Below are positions 6,053 to 13,534 of a stretch of 15,806 bases of DNA, piece by piece. The position numbers and the translations under genes are program-made. The notes under the pieces are model-generated. The model saw only the letters and a program-made list of their open reading frames with translations. It was not told the DNA's origin and did no database searches. The stretch covers positions 1 to 15,806 of the forward strand of contig JADZBJ010000030.1 in the NCBI GenBank assembly GCA_020852155.1, in the 5' to 3' direction. Each line of letters starts with the position of its first letter. Position 1 is the first letter of the stretch. This stretch comes from Saprospiraceae bacterium. Its GTDB lineage: Bacteria > Bacteroidota > Bacteroidia > Chitinophagales > Saprospiraceae.

Positions 6053-9000
6053 TCAATTCTTTTTGTTCTTTTCGATTTCTTCTTTCAACTTGCGCAATTG
6101 TTCTTCTGCCTTTTGAACATCTGACTGCAACTGCGACAACTTCTTGCTTTCCTCCGCTGATTTCTGGCGGCTCTCTTCTGATTTGCGGTTTTCATCAGCG
6201 ATGATTCTGGCCGATTCTGTTTTTACCTTGTTGACCTCTTCTGCCGTTTGGGCTTTAAGGTCTGCAATGGCTTTGGCTTCGCTGTCGCGGGTTTGAGCGA
6301 TGAGCGCTGCGGATTCCTGGCGCGCCTTCTGAATATTTTCAGCGGCTTCTTTTTGAGCCGTTCCGATTTCTTCAGCGGATTTCTTTCTGGAGTCTTCTGC
6401 TTCCGTAGCGTATTGAAGTTTTTTGGATTCAGCGTCTTTTCTGGCGGTGGCGATGACACCGGCGGCTTGTTCGCGCGCGTCGGCTACTTCCTTGCGCGAG
6501 CGTTCCTGAGCATCCGAAACTTCTTTAGCGTAAGCGGCTTTTTTATCGTCTGCTTCCTTTTTGGCCAGGGTAATCGCTTCGATGGATTGTTGTTTGGCGG
6601 TCGCTACTTCACGGGCGGCATTTTCGCGCGTGGTGGCGATCAGGTTAGCGGCATCTTCTTTGGCCTTGGCGGCGGCTTCTGCGGCGTCCTGTTTGGCTTT
6701 CGCGGCATTTTCACGGGCAGTGCGGACATCTTCAGCGGCTTTTTGGTTGGCCGCAGCAATTTCCGTGGCGGCTTTTTCGCGGCTTGTGGCTACATCATCG
6801 GCCAGGCGCTGGCGCTCGCGTGATGAGTTTTCACGAGCCATACGCACGCTGTCTGCTTCAGAGGTTTTGATGGCCAGTAACACTTGCGCGCTTTGGCGTT
6901 TGGCGTCGGAGATGGTATTGGCGCTTTCCTGTTGTGCACGAACAGCGGCCTCGCGGGCGGAGGCGACTTCATTGGCGGCTTTTTCCTTGGCGGCAGCGAT
7001 TTCAGCAGCGGCTTTTTCGCGACTGGCGGCCACTTCTGCGGCGGAAGCCGTGCTATTTTCGGATTGTTTTTTGCGCGCTTCGGCAATAGCCGTTGCCGCA
7101 TCGGCCTGAATCTGTTTTACCTTATCGTCGGCCGTTAGTTTGGATGAGTTGACTTCCTGAGCGTATAATTTTTGAGCCTCCGAGGCTTTGCTATTGGCTT
7201 CCTGTACACGCAGGCGAGCTTCTTCCTGCGCTTTGACCACTTCTTGCTGGCTGCGTTCTCTGGCTTTGGCGACTTCTGCAGCGCTTTCTGCCTTGATGCG
7301 TGTTTCCTGTTCTTTGGCGGCAGCGATGGATTTGGCCAATTCCTGCTGGATACGCTGAATTTCAGCATTGGCTTTTTCGCGACTGGCGACCACTTCCATA
7401 GCGATGCTGTCGCGTTGTGCTTTACTGTTGGCCTGACTGGTAGCAATAATTTTATTGGCTTCGTCTTGTACTTGCTGTACGGTTTGCGCAGCCTTTTGTT
7501 TGCTTTCTACAACGCCCTGAGCAATGGATGCTTTTTCTACATTAGCCTTTTGCTGCTGATCGGCTACTTCGCCTTTGATTTTAGCGATTTCTTCGCTGGC
7601 CCGGCGGCGCGATTCTGCGATTTCTGTAGCGGCATTTTCTTTTTGGCGGGCGACATTTTCCTTGATTTCGGCCATTTCATTGGCTGAATTTTGCTGCGCC
7701 AGCGCTTTTTCTTCGGCGAGTTTTCGGCGCGTTTCGGCCAGGTCTGTGCTTAGTTTTTGACGTTCCAGCGTGCCATTTTCCCTGGCTTTGGCTACTTCGT
7801 TGGCCGTTTCCTCCCGGACGCGCAGTATTTGTTCAGCAGCCGTCTTTTTGCTTTCCACCACGTCATCGGCTGTTTTGTTTTGCTCTGTTTTTGCTTTTTC
7901 ACGAGCCTCTGTGATCACACGGGCATTTTCGTCGCGAATACGCTTCAATTCCTCATCGGCATTGGTGCGGGCGGATGAAACTTCATCAGCATATTGAAGT
8001 TTGCTTTGCTCCAATTTTTCGCGGGCGGCTGCCACTTCGCGAGCGGCATTTTCACGCGCCTTTTGCACCTCTTCAGCCGAACTCAGTCTGGCTTTTTGAA
8101 TATCTTCTCCGGCTTGACGACGGGCTTCGTCCACGTTTAAATTAATTTTCACAATCGCGGAATCCGCTTTCGAACGGCTGGCGGCAATGGTTGTCTGTGC
8201 CTCTTGGCGGGCCTTTTCTATTTCAGACAGGCTGGCTTTTCGCGCTTCGATAACTTCGTTGTTGAATTCCAGTTTTTTATGATTGGCTGCTTCGCGGGCT
8301 GCGGCGACCTCTTGCTGTAATTGCAGTTTGATTGCATCGGCTCGGTCTTTTTCAGCCTTTATTTCAGCGCGTAACTTTTCCTTGAGTTGTTCCAGGTCGT
8401 TGCGCAGGGCAACAACTTCGTTGTCCGACCGGGCGGCGGCGGCAGTACCGCCGGAGTTGCCTGAGGTTTTGTTTTTGCCGGAGTTGGACGTGTTTCCGCC
8501 ACCGGTATTAGTACCTGGGCTTGTCGTTTCTGATGAGTTGGGTTTGGAAATAGCGGCGCCGGGCGTGTCAACGACTGAAGTTTTGTCCAGAATGTTATAA
8601 AAACAGGTGACCAAGCGCTTCAACTCGGCTTGTTGACCTCCATTGATGGTAAATTTATACTTCTGGCGATCAACAAAATTAATGAACGTGATGCCCGTGA
8701 TGGTCGTATTAGCCATCCATTCGACGGCATCGAGATCAAGTTTGAGGTTGTTTCTATGCGTTGGTACTGCATCAGGTACCAGTTCGTCCATGTTGGCAAA
8801 TTTATAAATGCGCTCACGACCGCCGCTTTCTATGAAAACCACCTGATCGTCCTGGTTAAACTCAATACCGCCTTCGGAGGTCATTCGGCCGAAAATGCCC
8901 TTTTCATTTGTAAAAAACTCAATGGAGTAGTTGTATCCTCCCCTGACAACAATCGTCAACCGCGAAGAATGAGCGATTTGGACGCCGGATATTTTCTTGT

Positions 9001-9100
9001 TTTCCTTGATAGATGCTGCGCAATCCTGCGCGGAAGATGAGAAGGCCCAGAAAACAAAAATTGGAATGAGGAGGAGCAAGCGGCTAAAAACAGGCTGCAT
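6053..9100 (-). CDS. Giant exported coiled-coil protein with 40-residue super-repeats
   Basis: A 1015-residue protein of unknown function, predicted to be exported. I choose the ATG at 9100, which gives signal peptide MQPVFSRLLLLIPIFVFWAF followed by SSSAQ (cleavage after about residue 23 or 24). The TTG at 9142 would add 14 polar residues in front. Residues about 27-175 are a non-repetitive domain with two cysteines (Cys27, Cys166). About 180-225 is a Ser/Thr/Asn/Gly linker. From about 228 to the end is an Ala/Glu/Lys/Arg-rich helix without prolines. Residues 286-903 divide cleanly into 15 units, twelve of them exactly 40 residues (11+11+18). Six plain 11-residue units follow (904-969), then a Lys/Glu-rich tail. 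The predicted form is a long, nearly straight coiled-coil rod in the periplasm or at the cell surface. The M16 protein follows 54 bases downstream and may be co-transcribed. Confidence 0.88.
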   Translation of the reverse strand: MQPVFSRLLLLIPIFVFWAFSSSAQDCAASIKENKKISGVQIAHSSRLTIVVRGGYNYSIEFFTNEKGIFGRMTSEGGIEFNQDDQVVFIESGGRERIYKFANMDELVPDAVPTHRNNLKLDLDAVEWMANTTITGITFINFVDRQKYKFTINGGQQAELKRLVTCFYNILDKTSVVDTPGAAISKPNSSETTSPGTNTGGGNTSNSGKNKTSGNSGGTAAAARSDNEVVALRNDLEQLKEKLRAEIKAEKDRADAIKLQLQQEVAAAREAANHKKLEFNNEVIEARKASLSEIEKARQEAQTTIAASRSKADSAIVKINLNVDEARRQAGEDIQKARLSSAEEVQKARENAAREVAAAREKLEQSKLQYADEVSSARTNADEELKRIRDENARVITEAREKAKTEQNKTADDVVESKKTAAEQILRVREETANEVAKARENGTLERQKLSTDLAETRRKLAEEKALAQQNSANEMAEIKENVARQKENAATEIAESRRRASEEIAKIKGEVADQQQKANVEKASIAQGVVESKQKAAQTVQQVQDEANKIIATSQANSKAQRDSIAMEVVASREKANAEIQRIQQELAKSIAAAKEQETRIKAESAAEVAKARERSQQEVVKAQEEARLRVQEANSKASEAQKLYAQEVNSSKLTADDKVKQIQADAATAIAEARKKQSENSTASAAEVAASREKAAAEIAAAKEKAANEVASAREAAVRAQQESANTISDAKRQSAQVLLAIKTSEADSVRMARENSSRERQRLADDVATSREKAATEIAAANQKAAEDVRTARENAAKAKQDAAEAAAKAKEDAANLIATTRENAAREVATAKQQSIEAITLAKKEADDKKAAYAKEVSDAQERSRKEVADAREQAAGVIATARKDAESKKLQYATEAEDSRKKSAEEIGTAQKEAAENIQKARQESAALIAQTRDSEAKAIADLKAQTAEEVNKVKTESARIIADENRKSEESRQKSAEESKKLSQLQSDVQKAEEQLRKLKEEIEKNKKN
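6194..8245 (-). repeat. Protein-coding repeat: 33-bp and 120-bp periodicity in the coiled-coil gene
   Basis: This stretch encodes residues 286-969 of the coiled-coil protein. Each super-unit is two 11-residue blocks such as SREKAAAEIAA and AKEKAANEVAS, plus one 18-residue block such as AREAAVRAQQESANTISD. Unit lengths from 286 onward are 40, 51, 40, 40, 40, 36, then seven of 40, then 51 and 40; the two 51s carry one extra 11-residue block. The DNA copies have diverged, so this is old duplication rather than a fresh tandem array. The skewed composition also produces long spurious open frames on the plus strand. Confidence 0.85.
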
Positions 9101-9138
9101 AACGATCGGAAATGATTGGATAAAGGATGGAAAGGCGC

Positions 9139-9169
9139 GCAAAATAGGCGTTTTCAGGTAAGTTCAAAA
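9139..9169 (-). promoter_or_regulatory. Possible promoter of the coiled-coil gene
   Basis: On the minus strand, TTTTG (9169-9165) is followed after 17 bases by CTATTTTGC (9147-9139). This resembles the Bacteroidota -33 TTTG and -7 TAnnTTTG elements, with imperfect TA bases and a short spacer. It lies about 40 bases upstream of the ATG at 9100. Confidence 0.33.
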
Positions 9170-9268
9170 CCAAGATGCAGGAAGGAAATGAAAAGTTGCC
9201 CAAATATTCCGTGCTGAAAGGATATTTTAAACCAAATGTTTTTTCGAATCAGGGAATTCATGTAAAGG

Positions 9269-9303
9269 TTTGCCCCGGTATGATGATTCCCTCGTTTCTT
9301 TGC
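9269..9303 (+). promoter_or_regulatory. Possible promoter of the RidA-family gene
   Basis: TTTG (9269-9272) and TTTCTTTGC (9295-9303) resemble the Bacteroidota -33 and -7 elements, separated by 22 bases, slightly longer than usual. The -7 match lacks the TA dinucleotide. It lies about 45 bases before the ATG at 9348, inside the 247-base divergent intergenic region, where a plus-strand promoter is expected. Confidence 0.3.
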
Positions 9304-9347
9304 CTGCCGTTTTATTATTAACCTTCTTGTTTCAGAATACTGTTCAC

Positions 9348-9773
9348 ATGAGAATAGACGCATCCTCAGCCCCTCGCCCGGTTGGTTCTTACCCGCACGC
9401 ACGCCGCGTTGGCAACCTGTTGTTTTTGTCCGGCATCGGCCCGCGCGATCCGCAAACTGACGGCGTACCAGGGCTGCAACGCACGCCTTCGGGCAATTAT
9501 ATCACCTTCGATTTTGAAGCGCAGGTACACTCCGTGTTTCAGAACGTTCGCAGTGTGCTCGAGGCCTGTGGCGCCTCCTGGGAAGACCTGGTTGACGTAA
9601 CAGTTTTCCTGACCAATATGGAACGCGATTTCGATACTTTCAACCGCGTTTATGCAACGTATTTTCAGGAAAATCAACCATGCCGCACCACCTTGGGCAT
9701 TGATCGCCTGCCGACGCCTATTTCCATTGAGTTAAAATGTATTGCCGTACTGCCTGACGAACTTTATACCTGA
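9348..9773 (+). CDS. RidA (YjgF/YER057c/UK114) family enamine/imine deaminase
   Basis: A 141-residue RidA-fold protein. RidA proteins are trimers that hydrolyse reactive enamine/imine intermediates, such as those released by PLP enzymes, to ketoacids and ammonia. What shows it: the N-terminal SYPHARRVGNLLFLSGIGP, the central QVHSVFQNVRSVLEACGASWEDLVDV-type helix (split here only in description), then CRTTLGIDRLP with the substrate-carboxylate Arg113, and ISIELKCIAV with Glu128. Both key residues of active RidA are therefore present. I chose the ATG at 9348 because upstream residues are hydrophobic and not family-like. The motif spacing also resembles the 2-aminomuconate deaminase subgroup (AmnD/NbaF), but no kynurenine or aminophenol pathway gene is nearby, so the substrate stays open. 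purK follows 72 bases downstream. Confidence 0.88.
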   Translation: MRIDASSAPRPVGSYPHARRVGNLLFLSGIGPRDPQTDGVPGLQRTPSGNYITFDFEAQVHSVFQNVRSVLEACGASWEDLVDVTVFLTNMERDFDTFNRVYATYFQENQPCRTTLGIDRLPTPISIELKCIAVLPDELYT

Positions 9774-9845
9774 TTCTGGCAGGCGAACTGCTGTCGATTT
9801 TCTTGTTCGGGACAAAAATCCCCGACAGGCTCTTACCTTCGCGCC

Positions 9846-10997
9846 ATGTTTTCAACCACTAAAAAAATCGGTATTCTCGGCGGCGGACAACTCGGCAAAA
9901 TGCTGTGCCTCGCCGCAGCCAACTGGGATTTCAAAACCTGTATTCTCGACACTTCGGCGGATGTCCCCGCCGCGAAAGTTTGCCATGAATTTTCAAAGGG
10001 CAACTTCAATGATTATCAAACCGTGCTGGATTTCGGGCGCGATAAAGACTTGATAACCATTGAAATAGAACACGTCAATACGGAAGCGCTCGAAGCGCTC
10101 GAAGCGTCCGGCGTGGAAATTCACCCTGCACCGCGCGCCTTGAAAATCATCAAGGACAAGGGACTGCAAAAGCAGTTTTATGCAGAAAACGACATACCAA
10201 CGGCGCATTTCGAACTGTTTGATGATGCCGATGCCGTCCGTGATGCCGTAGCATCCGGACGCTGGAGCCTGCCCTTTGTTCAAAAATCACGCACGGCTGG
10301 TTATGACGGCAAAGGTGTCAGTATCATTCGGACAAAATCAGACCTGGACGCCAAACTCCTGCCCGGCCCTTGCCTTTTGGAAATACTGACGCCGATTCAG
10401 ACGGAAATTGCCGTCATCGCAGCGCGTAACAAGCAGGATGAAGTCGTGACTTATCCGGCTGTGGAAATGGATTTTCATCCGGAAGCCAACCTGGTTGAAA
10501 TGCTGGTTTGCCCCGCCCGTATTTCACCGCTGGTGGCTGCACAGGCGGAAGCCCTGGCCGAACGCGTTATTCGCGCGTTTGATGTTTGCGGTTTGCTGGC
10601 TGTTGAAATGTTCCTCACGCCCGATCAGCAAATTCTGGTGAATGAAGTAGCGCCCAGACCGCACAACAGTGGTCACCACACCATTGATTCGGCCATAACC
10701 AGTCAATTCGAGCAACACCTGCGCGCGATTTGCGGACTACCGCTGGGCGCGACACGCCAGATTCAACCGGCAGTAATGGTCAATGTGCTAGGCGAAGACG
10801 GCTTCAGCGGCCCTGTCCATTATGAAGGCGCTGATGAATGCCTGGCTATGGAAGGCGTTCATATCCACTTGTACGGCAAAACCGAAACGCGCCCTTTTCG
10901 TAAAATGGGCCACGTTACGATCACCGACGACACGTTGGAAGGGGCTATTGTTAAAGCGCAGAAAGTCCGAAGCACATTGCGCGTCATTTCTGTCTGA
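9846..10997 (+). CDS. purK: PurK, N5-carboxyaminoimidazole ribonucleotide synthase
   Basis: A 383-residue ATP-grasp enzyme of purine synthesis. It uses ATP and bicarbonate to convert 5-aminoimidazole ribonucleotide to its N5-carboxy form, which PurE then rearranges. What shows it: an N-terminal nucleotide-binding loop IGILGGGQLGKM (8-19), the EIEHVNTEALE segment, the ATP-grasp core (FVQKSRTAGYDGKGV), and the PurK signature PRPHNSGHHTIDS starting at residue 270, followed by FEQHLRAICGLPLG. The length is typical. No purE is in the window, so the two genes are not adjacent downstream here. A -7-like TACCTTCGC (9834-9842) ends just before the ATG, which suggests a very short leader, but I find no -33 element at a normal distance. 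Confidence 0.95.
   Translation: MFSTTKKIGILGGGQLGKMLCLAAANWDFKTCILDTSADVPAAKVCHEFSKGNFNDYQTVLDFGRDKDLITIEIEHVNTEALEALEASGVEIHPAPRALKIIKDKGLQKQFYAENDIPTAHFELFDDADAVRDAVASGRWSLPFVQKSRTAGYDGKGVSIIRTKSDLDAKLLPGPCLLEILTPIQTEIAVIAARNKQDEVVTYPAVEMDFHPEANLVEMLVCPARISPLVAAQAEALAERVIRAFDVCGLLAVEMFLTPDQQILVNEVAPRPHNSGHHTIDSAITSQFEQHLRAICGLPLGATRQIQPAVMVNVLGEDGFSGPVHYEGADECLAMEGVHIHLYGKTETRPFRKMGHVTITDDTLEGAIVKAQKVRSTLRVISV
10083..10109 (+). repeat. 9-bp tandem repeat inside purK, three copies
   Basis: GAAGCGCTC is repeated at 10083-10091 and 10092-10100, with a third, slightly changed copy (GAAGCGTCC) at 10101-10109. It encodes Glu-Ala-Leu/Ser triplets in a helix between conserved segments. The unit is a multiple of three, so copy-number change would not break the frame. 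Confidence 0.8.
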
Positions 10998-11024
10998 ACA
11001 ACACCAGCATTTTTCTAATTTTGC
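10993..11024 (+). promoter_or_regulatory. Bacteroidota-type promoter upstream of argS
   Basis: TAATTTTGC (11016-11024) is a full match to the Bacteroidota -7 element TAnnTTTG. TCTG (10993-10996), one base from TTTG, lies upstream with a 19-base spacer, the expected distance for the -33 element. The -33 part overlaps the end of purK. The argS ATG is about 90 bases downstream, so argS probably has its own start despite following purK closely. Confidence 0.55.
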
Positions 11025-11114
11025 GCCTCACTTCCCGGGCGGCACATCCATTTCGCTCAAACATACCCCATCGCAACAAGTCAAATAGCGATTTTGAAAG
11101 ACAAGGCTTTTTAC

Positions 11115-12965
11115 ATGAATATTATTCAAACCCTTCAACAAGCTGTTTCAGCAGTCGTACAACAGTTGTACGGCGAAAGTGTAGAACCAGCCAAAGTCAT
11201 CATTAACCCGACGCCTGCAGATTTTGAAGGCGACTATTCCATTGTTATTTTTCCGCTTGCTAAAGCCGCGCGCAAATCACCGGACGTGGCTGCTCAGGAA
11301 ATTGGCGAGGCATTGCGGCAGCAGGTAGTCGATATATCTGATTTTAATGTTGTCAAAGGTTTTTTGAATATTCATGTTTCAGATCGCTACTGGCAAACAT
11401 TTTTATCCGAATCGCTGAATAATCCGCAATTCGGCCGACAGCCTAAAAATGGCAGCAAGGTCATGGTGGAATATTCCTCGCCAAATACCAACAAGCCTTT
11501 GCACCTGGGGCACATTCGGAATATTTTGCTGGGTTGGTCGTGCAGTCAACTGCTGGAAGCAGTGGGCTACGATGTCGTTAAAGTGCAGATCATCAATGAC
11601 CGCGGCGTGGCAATTTGCAAAAGCATGTTGTCTTGGCAAAAGTTTGGTGAAGGCCAGACGCCGGAAAGCACAGGCATCAAAGGCGACCACTTTGTGGGTG
11701 ATTATTACGTGCTGTTTGAACAAAAAATCAAGGAAGAATATACGCAGTGGCAGAAGACGCCTGCGGCAGACACCGCTTTTGAAGGCCGTAAAAAAGCAGA
11801 ACAGAGCCGTGAGGACTTTTTCAAGGAATACAAGAACAAATGGTTTAACGACCACTCTCAACTCGGCGCTGAAGTGCGCGATATGCTGCTGCGCTGGGAA
11901 GCCGGCGATAAAGCCACGGTTGGGCTGTGGCGTCAGATGAACGGCTGGGTGTATCAGGGTTTTGAAAAAACCTACGGCGATCTGGGCGTGGGTTTTGACA
12001 AATTATACTACGAAAGCGATACTTACCTGCTGGGCAAAGACATCGTGGAAGACGGCCTGGGGAAAGGTGTGTTTTTCAAAAAAGAAGATGGTTCGGTTTG
12101 GGTAGACTTGACCGATGCCGGACATGACCAGAAAATCATCCTGCGCTCCGATGGCACTTCGGTGTACATCACACAAGACCTCGGCACGGCGCGCATGCGC
12201 TACCACGACTTCGGCGCAGAACGGATCGTTTACGTGGTCGCATCGGAGCAGGACTACCATTTTCAGGTGTTGTTCGAAACGCTGAAACGACTGGGCGAAC
12301 CCTATGCCAATGGTTTGTACCACCTGTCGTACGGCCTGGTTGAACTGCCTTCAGGTCGCATGAAAACCCGCGAAGGCACTGTTGTGGATGCCGACGACCT
12401 GATGACGGAGGTAATTCGCATTGCCGGTGAACAATCGGGCGAAAGGGCTGAAATGGATGGCGTTTCGCCTGAAAAACAACTCGAAAACCTGCGTAAAATC
12501 GGCCTGGGCGCCTTGAAATTTTTCATCATGAAGGTACACCCCAAGAAGAAAATGATCTTCAATCCGGAAGAATCCGTTGACCTGCAAGGCCAAACCGGCC
12601 CGTATATTCAGTATAGCTACGTTCGTATCAACGGACTCATGCAACGTATTGAAAAAGAAGGCATTTCTCTGGATGAAGCCGCGCAATACGGACCGATTCT
12701 TCCTCAGGAGCGCGATCTGTTACTCGCCATTCACGAGTACCCTGCCAAGGTCAAAGAAGCCGCCGAAAATTATGACCCAAGTTTGTTGGCCAATTTCTGC
12801 TACGACCTGGCGCGCAAGTATCACCGCTTCTGGCACGACCTGTCTGTTTTCAACGCTGATTCATCATCTGCCAGGGCATTCAGGTTACAACTCAGCCGTA
12901 TGACCGGTCATGTTCTCCGCTCCGGCATGGGCCTTTTGGGTATTGAAATGCCCGACCGGATGTAA
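11115..12965 (+). CDS. argS: ArgS, arginyl-tRNA synthetase
   Basis: A 616-residue class I aminoacyl-tRNA synthetase that charges tRNA-Arg with arginine. Domains in order: the ArgRS-specific N-terminal domain that contacts the tRNA D-loop (about 1-110, with FEGDYSIVIFPLAKAARKSP), the Rossmann catalytic core with the HIGH motif as HLGH (130-133, in SSPNTNKPLHLGHIRN), the Arg-binding region, the KMSK-loop equivalent RMKTREG (415-421), and a C-terminal DALR anticodon-binding domain ending LLGIEMPDRM. A degenerate KMSK is common in ArgRS and does not suggest inactivity. The length is typical. The ATG at 11115 is preferred to a TTG at 11094 because family N-termini begin close to NIIQTLQQAV. A strong terminator follows about 45 bases after the stop. 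Confidence 0.96.
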   Translation: MNIIQTLQQAVSAVVQQLYGESVEPAKVIINPTPADFEGDYSIVIFPLAKAARKSPDVAAQEIGEALRQQVVDISDFNVVKGFLNIHVSDRYWQTFLSESLNNPQFGRQPKNGSKVMVEYSSPNTNKPLHLGHIRNILLGWSCSQLLEAVGYDVVKVQIINDRGVAICKSMLSWQKFGEGQTPESTGIKGDHFVGDYYVLFEQKIKEEYTQWQKTPAADTAFEGRKKAEQSREDFFKEYKNKWFNDHSQLGAEVRDMLLRWEAGDKATVGLWRQMNGWVYQGFEKTYGDLGVGFDKLYYESDTYLLGKDIVEDGLGKGVFFKKEDGSVWVDLTDAGHDQKIILRSDGTSVYITQDLGTARMRYHDFGAERIVYVVASEQDYHFQVLFETLKRLGEPYANGLYHLSYGLVELPSGRMKTREGTVVDADDLMTEVIRIAGEQSGERAEMDGVSPEKQLENLRKIGLGALKFFIMKVHPKKKMIFNPEESVDLQGQTGPYIQYSYVRINGLMQRIEKEGISLDEAAQYGPILPQERDLLLAIHEYPAKVKEAAENYDPSLLANFCYDLARKYHRFWHDLSVFNADSSSARAFRLQLSRMTGHVLRSGMGLLGIEMPDRM

Positions 12966-13010
12966 CGGAAAGCAGCCGTCTCAACATAGCAAAATCCGAC
13001 GGATTAGAAC

Positions 13011-13090
13011 AACCGCGAATGACGCTAAAAACGCTAATTTTTTGATTTTCAAAACTTTGCGTTAGCGCCATTCGCGGTTTATTTTTTTAT
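13011..13090 (+). terminator. Rho-independent-type terminator after argS
   Basis: AACCGCGAATGACGCTAA and a following AACGC pair with GCGTTAGCGCCATTCGCGGTT, giving a stem of about 20 bp with one mismatch and a small bulge around an A/T-rich loop. It is followed directly by TTTATTTTTTTAT. It lies 45 bases after the argS stop. The stem sequence resembles the CGCGAAT-type intergenic repeats I associate with Bacteroidota. Confidence 0.85.
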
Positions 13091-13163
13091 GTGGAATATG
13101 CGACATCCTCCTCCAGGCCCTTTCGTCGCATCGTCGCAACCCACTCTTTAGTCTTTTCTAACG

Positions 13164-13323
13164 GACTTCCTGTAAAAGGAGTTTTGGAGCGAGAAAAGCA
13201 ATTCGTTTTGGAGCAGGCAAGGCAAATTTTGCAGTCGAAATCGGGCATATTCGGCGAAAAATTTAACGAAGTATGCTACAAGACGAGTGGTTTAATCGCC
13301 AAAAACTCCTTTTACAGGAAGTC
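13164..13323. repeat. 160-bp element with perfect 22-bp terminal inverted repeats
   Basis: Bases 13164-13185 (beginning GACTTCCTGTAAAAGG) are the exact reverse complement of 13302-13323 (ending CCTTTTACAGGAAGTC). The 116-base interior has no transposase-like frame. No target-site duplication is obvious. It could be a miniature inverted-repeat transposable element, or a large RNA hairpin with a structured loop. Confidence 0.8.
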
Positions 13324-13428
13324 TAAAATTCTTTTTGTCGAAAAAGGCACTGTGTCCGCCTGTTTCAGGGCTTCATTTGTCCTGCATCCTGCAACCATGA
13401 GCAGGAAAGACATATCTATTACCTTCTG

Positions 13429-13503
13429 AGAGGTTGTTTAAAATTCCCTCACTGGCTAAAAAAGGCATCTTTTTGAATCCAGCATAGAAATTAAACAACC
13501 TCT
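13429..13503 (+). repeat. Palindromic intergenic repeat, copy 3 (75 bp)
   Basis: It begins AGAGGTTGTTTAAAATTC and ends TTAAACAACCTCT, in the same orientation as copy 1. The inner part AAAAAGGCATCTTTTT forms a 6-bp stem with a 4-base loop, within a larger hairpin closed by AGAGGTTGTTTAA and TTAAACAACCTCT. It ends 31 bases before the start of the secreted protein gene, so it may lie in that gene's 5' leader. Confidence 0.88.
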
Positions 13504-13534
13504 GACTTTTTCACTTCAATAATCTACTTATTTC

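Larger units (their letters stand above)
13091..13534. other. Non-coding, repeat-filled spacer
   Basis: Between the argS terminator and the secreted protein I find no supported gene. The stretch holds a 160-bp element with terminal inverted repeats (13164-13323) and palindromic repeat copy 3 (13429-13503). An open frame at 13091-13429 runs straight through both arms of the inverted repeat, has no family features, and stops at the first base of the palindrome. I therefore treat it as chance. Confidence 0.6.

Noticed and set aside
6248..7978. Several long plus-strand open frames (for example 6248-6823, 6561-7109, 7172-7687)
   Set aside because: They are antisense to the coiled-coil gene. They arise from its Ala/Glu/Lys-biased, repetitive codons and encode low-complexity Ala/Ser/Phe-rich sequence.
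9804..9828. A small hairpin before purK as a terminator for the RidA-family gene
   Set aside because: The stem is about seven pairs with a bulge and no T-tract follows, so it is too weak to call.
12351..12371. Loss of the KMSK motif in ArgS as a sign of inactivity
   Set aside because: Degenerate KMSK loops are common in functional arginyl-tRNA synthetases. All other domains are intact and the length is typical.
13091..13429. A 112-codon open frame after the argS terminator
   Set aside because: It spans both arms of the 22-bp inverted repeat, so two of its segments come from mirror copies of one repeat. It shows no family features and stops at the edge of the palindromic repeat.
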